Source of the DNA: CANDYO01 sp964627795
GTDB taxonomy: Bacteria; Pseudomonadota; Alphaproteobacteria; Rickettsiales; CANDYO01
Assembly (NCBI GenBank): GCA_964627795.1
Contig: CAZVLF010000010.1
Span: 1-64,000 of the forward strand
Length of the DNA: 64,000 nt
Direction of reading: 5' to 3'
Shown here: in pieces, positions 61,430 to 64,000 of the stretch
Position numbering within the stretch: position 1 is the first letter of the stretch
Layout of the letters: each line of letters begins with the position of its first letter
The notes under the pieces: model-generated
Databases searched by the model: none
What the model was told of the DNA's origin: nothing
The model's input: only the letters and a program-made list of their open reading frames with translations
Made by a program: the position numbers and the translations under genes

Positions 61430-62246
61430 TAGTTTGATAAAATTTACTTTGATAAAATTGTTCTTTTGCCTCTGAGAAAGAGGGAATTAATGGATAATTA
61501 TATTGTTCTAAAAAAGCATTACCATATAATTTTTCTGAAGGTAAAATATTATTTTCAATTCCATCAATAACACTAAATAAAATTCCAGCTATAACTTCAT
61601 AAGGAGATGCATCAGCGCAAGCTAAGCGATGTTCAAATCTCCGATCATATTTATGATCTATAGGTATCCTTACAGCAGCGCTTCGATTATTATTTCCCCA
61701 GCAAATTTTAGTTGGGCTTTGGATATTATCTCCACTATACCTAGTATAAGCTTTTTCATATGGGGCATATAATAAAAAAGTGTCTTTAGTGTTTGCTAAG
61801 ATCCCACCAATCGAGTGCAGCATTATAATTTGCTCTTCATTGTTTTCTTTGATAAATAAATTATTTCCTTTTTTGTCTAAAAGGTTAAAGTGGATATGAA
61901 GAGCGCTTCCAGGCTGGTTAGCAATAGGTTTTGCTGAAAAATCTGCGGTTAAATTATGAGCATGAGCTTGTTTGGTAATGTCTTGCTTTAATCTTTCTAT
62001 TTCGTGTGCTGCTTCTAGCGAAGAAAAAATAAGTTTAGTTTGAACTTCAAACTGGTTTAGACCTTTTTCTTTTTCAATATCATATATAAAATCTGGTGTT
62101 TTTATTGGCTGATCTGGGGATTGATTTTTGCTTGGATTGAGATAAAATTCTATTTCTGCTCCAATTACTGGAAATAGATCTTTCTGGGCAAGTTTGAGTG
62201 TAAAAAATTCTAGCAGTTTTACTGCTGTTTGTTTAGGTATAATCAT
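61380..62246 (-). CDS. Truncated glutamine-synthetase-like protein
   Basis: This is a 288-residue protein matching only the catalytic barrel of glutamine synthetase or gamma-glutamyl ligases. Metal and substrate motifs are GAEIEFYL (Glu31, Glu33), GSALHIHF (113-120), NRSAAVRIP (187-195) and RRFEHRLACADASPY (202-216). The N-terminal beta-grasp domain (about 110 residues), which completes the neighbouring active site in the oligomer, is absent, and only 28 bases separate it from lipB. The motifs are intact, so it may have another role or be decaying. It overlaps yidD by 50 bases. Confidence 0.8.
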   Translation of the reverse strand: MIIPKQTAVKLLEFFTLKLAQKDLFPVIGAEIEFYLNPSKNQSPDQPIKTPDFIYDIEKEKGLNQFEVQTKLIFSSLEAAHEIERLKQDITKQAHAHNLTADFSAKPIANQPGSALHIHFNLLDKKGNNLFIKENNEEQIIMLHSIGGILANTKDTFLLYAPYEKAYTRYSGDNIQSPTKICWGNNNRSAAVRIPIDHKYDRRFEHRLACADASPYEVIAGILFSVIDGIENNILPSEKLYGNAFLEQYNYPLIPSFSEAKEQFYQSKFYQTIKELDHNQNHLVGGNE

Positions 62247-62274
62247 AAGTTAAATATAAAAAGGTTATTTTAAC

Positions 62275-62898
62275 ATGAAAATAGAATGGAAAACAAGTGA
62301 TCATCTTATAGATTATCCAGATGCAGTTAATTTTATGGAAGAAAGGATTGAATCTATAAAATTATACCAAGCAAATGAAATGATATGGTTACTTGAACAT
62401 CCATCCATATATACTGCTGGAAGTTCAGCTAATCAAGAAGATCTGATAGACTCAAAACAACTTCCAATTTTCAATACTGGTAGAGGTGGAAAATATACCT
62501 ACCATGGTCCAGGACAAAGAGTAGTTTACATTATGCTTAACCTTAAAGAAAGAGGATCAGATTTACATAAATTTGTAGAAAATATTGAAAATTGGGTGTC
62601 TTCTTCTTTAGAAGAATTTGGGATTAATTGTTTTAGAAAAGAGGATATGATTGGAGTATGGACCAAAAATATTCTCGGAAGAGATGTTAAAATCGCTGCT
62701 ATTGGCATTAGAGTTAGAAAGTGGGTTTCCTATCATGGCGTTGCAATTAATGTTAATCCTAACATGGATTTGTTTAAAGGTATTATTGCTTGCGGAATAA
62801 AAGATTATGGAGTAACTTCTCTTGCGGAGCTTGGAATTGATGCTTCTTTTCAACAATTAGATGAGGTTTTGAAGAGGAAATTCTATGATTTTTTTTAG
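62275..62898 (+). CDS. lipB: Octanoyl-ACP:protein octanoyltransferase
   Basis: This 207-residue enzyme transfers octanoate from ACP to lipoyl domains, the first step of lipoate synthesis. Lys139 (DVKIAAIGIRVRKW) and Cys173 (IIACGIKDYG) form the catalytic pair, and the GRGGKYTYHGPGQ motif binds substrate. It is followed by an overlapping gene (14 bases). Confidence 0.95.
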   Translation: MKIEWKTSDHLIDYPDAVNFMEERIESIKLYQANEMIWLLEHPSIYTAGSSANQEDLIDSKQLPIFNTGRGGKYTYHGPGQRVVYIMLNLKERGSDLHKFVENIENWVSSSLEEFGINCFRKEDMIGVWTKNILGRDVKIAAIGIRVRKWVSYHGVAINVNPNMDLFKGIIACGIKDYGVTSLAELGIDASFQQLDEVLKRKFYDFF

Positions 62899-63445
62899 AT
62901 TTTTGTTACTGATAGCTATTTCTTGGATGATGGGGTTTGTTTGGTTTATTAATCAAATGAATATACATAAACCTAATTTAACTTATCCATTTGATGCAGC
63001 TGTGGTTCTAACTGGAGCTAAAGGAAGAATAAACACAGGTGTTGAGTTATTATGGAAAAATAAAGTTAAGCATTTATTTATTTCAGGCGTAGGCCAAAAT
63101 GTAACATTAAGTGAATTAGGTAAGCATATTAAACCATTCACTGATGAGCAACTAAAAACCCTGGAAAATAGAATAAGTTTAGGTCACTTTGCCAATTCTA
63201 CTGAAGAAAATGCTCTTGAAACAATGGATTGGGTGAGAAATAAGAAATTTAAGAAAATTATTTTAGTTACCTCTAATTATCATATGCCAAGAAGCTTATA
63301 TATGTTTAAGCATTTTATGCCGGATATAGAAATTATTCCTTATACCATTCATAAAAACTCACTGTCTTTAGAGTTAGCACTTTTAGAATATAATAAATAT
63401 CTTTTTAGTGTATTTTATAAAACTTATGTAGATGATAAGAGGTAG
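62885..63445 (+). CDS. DUF218 (YdcF/ElyC-like) membrane protein
   Basis: This is a 186-residue protein with one N-terminal membrane helix (FFRFLLLIAISWMMGFVWF) and a DUF218 domain facing the periplasm. DAAVVLTGAKGRINTGVEL, the HLFISGVG strand and VTSNYHMPRSLYMFK match the family, which includes ElyC and SanA, linked to envelope integrity. It overlaps lipB by 14 bases and is followed by plsC after one base. Confidence 0.86.
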   Translation: MIFFRFLLLIAISWMMGFVWFINQMNIHKPNLTYPFDAAVVLTGAKGRINTGVELLWKNKVKHLFISGVGQNVTLSELGKHIKPFTDEQLKTLENRISLGHFANSTEENALETMDWVRNKKFKKIILVTSNYHMPRSLYMFKHFMPDIEIIPYTIHKNSLSLELALLEYNKYLFSVFYKTYVDDKR

Positions 63446-63446
63446 T

Positions 63447-64000
63447 ATGACAAGATCATTAATATTTAACCTGCTTTATGTATTTTGGACGTTATTTGTG
63501 GGAATTATATTTATTCCAGTTATTTTGCTTCCACAAAAATTAATAATATTATTTGTAGGAAGAATATGGGCTGGCGGGTTATACTTTTTTCTTAAGATGA
63601 TTTGTAATTTAAAGCTAAATTTAGAAGGTAAAGAAAATATTTCTTCAACATCTGCAATTTATGCTTCAAAACATCAATCAGCTCTTGAAACTTTTATGTT
63701 TCATTTAATAATTGATAAGCCGGTATTTATTCTAAAAAAAGAACTTCTTGATATTCCGGTGTTTGGCTTTTATCTGCGCAAGATGGGAATGATTGCAATT
63801 GATCGTGATGGTGGAATGAAGAGCTTAAAATTATTATTAAAACAAGTTCAAGAAAAAATAGCCCAAGGCTATAATATAATTATATTTCCTGAAGGAACAA
63901 GAACCGCTCATGGTGAAGAAGTGGAATATAATGCGGGTGTAGTTGCACTTTATAATCTTAAATGCGCGCCGATTATACCAGTTGCTCTTAATACCGGAAA
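63447..64000 (+). CDS. plsC: 1-acyl-sn-glycerol-3-phosphate acyltransferase (cut by window end)
   Basis: The first 184 codons of the lysophosphatidic acid acyltransferase are present. An N-terminal hydrophobic region (FNLLYVFWTLFVGIIFIPVILL) precedes the catalytic HQSALE block, which fits the H-x4-D/E motif with Glu, and the substrate motif FPEGTR follows. It completes phosphatidate synthesis after PlsY. The C-terminal part lies outside the window. Confidence 0.93.
   Translation, partial: MTRSLIFNLLYVFWTLFVGIIFIPVILLPQKLIILFVGRIWAGGLYFFLKMICNLKLNLEGKENISSTSAIYASKHQSALETFMFHLIIDKPVFILKKELLDIPVFGFYLRKMGMIAIDRDGGMKSLKLLLKQVQEKIAQGYNIIIFPEGTRTAHGEEVEYNAGVVALYNLKCAPIIPVALNTG

Noticed and set aside
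1..64000. CRISPR array, prophage or insertion sequence
   Set aside because: I saw no regularly spaced repeats, no transposase or phage structural genes and no terminal inverted repeats flanking a gene.

Overview
The window is strongly AT-rich and densely coded. It looks like the chromosome of an alphaproteobacterium with a reduced genome, most plausibly a Rickettsiales-type intracellular bacterium. Evidence for this is the gene set (SRP RNA next to dnaX, oxygen-dependent hemF, coq7, HdaA, scoAB, a BamF-like lipoprotein, a partial Mrp antiporter, phaC), several decaying genes, an ankyrin protein, and several large proteins that I cannot assign. The family within the order cannot be settled from this window.

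Layout. 1-1.5 kb: end of a tRNA (probably Glu) and an outer-membrane porin. 1.5-3.2 kb: SRP RNA and dnaX. 3.2-7 kb: two divergent unknown proteins. 7-10.1 kb: a uvrD-hemB pair. 10.3-11.8 kb: the periplasmic protease ctpA and a candidate small RNA with its own promoter and terminator. 12.4-15.1 kb: a lipoprotein, scoA-scoB and hdaA on the minus strand. 15.5-20.2 kb: an OmpR/PhoB-type regulator, ndk, an M32 carboxypeptidase, a frameshifted metallophosphoesterase and a coiled-coil protein. 20.3-20.8 kb: an acetyltransferase pseudogene. 20.9-25.1 kb: a solute-binding protein, then ispG-bcp-dsbB-coq7-mpg. 25.1-28 kb: a tightly overlapping minus-strand operon mnhE-F-G-B-C-lspA-bamF-like. 28.1-30.5 kb: a frameshifted EamA transporter, an intact EamA transporter and an AmpD-like amidase.

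30.7-37.8 kb is a long plus-strand run: unknown 607-aa protein, exported protein, RluA-type pseudouridine synthase, recN, lptB, hpf and a WrbA-like flavoprotein, closed by a clear terminator. 37.8-40 kb: ankyrin and coiled-coil proteins. 40-46.3 kb: tRNA-Thr, xerD, a fabF-mltG-plsY-small membrane protein operon closed by a terminator, and parE. 46.4-49.4 kb: a HAD hydrolase and a two-gene signalling operon. 49.7-58.3 kb: mreB, a TalC-type aldolase, a 511-aa unknown, a small gene, ftsK, acpS, sodB and comM. 58.5-64 kb: hemF, phaC, yidD, a truncated glutamine-synthetase-like protein, lipB, a DUF218 protein and the start of plsC.

The most striking item is the signalling operon at 47.1-49.4 kb. 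A CheY-like receiver is followed by a 613-residue protein. Its N-terminal ~220 residues have the landmarks of a tRNA-dependent cyclodipeptide synthase (XYP type), and these are fused to a PAS domain and a histidine kinase. If confirmed, this would link aminoacyl-tRNA chemistry, or sensing of charged tRNA, to phosphorelay signalling. Other points for follow-up are a G9 tract inside the dnaX P-loop codons, two genes each broken by a single-base frameshift, the candidate small RNA at 11.7 kb, and the unassigned lineage-specific proteins.
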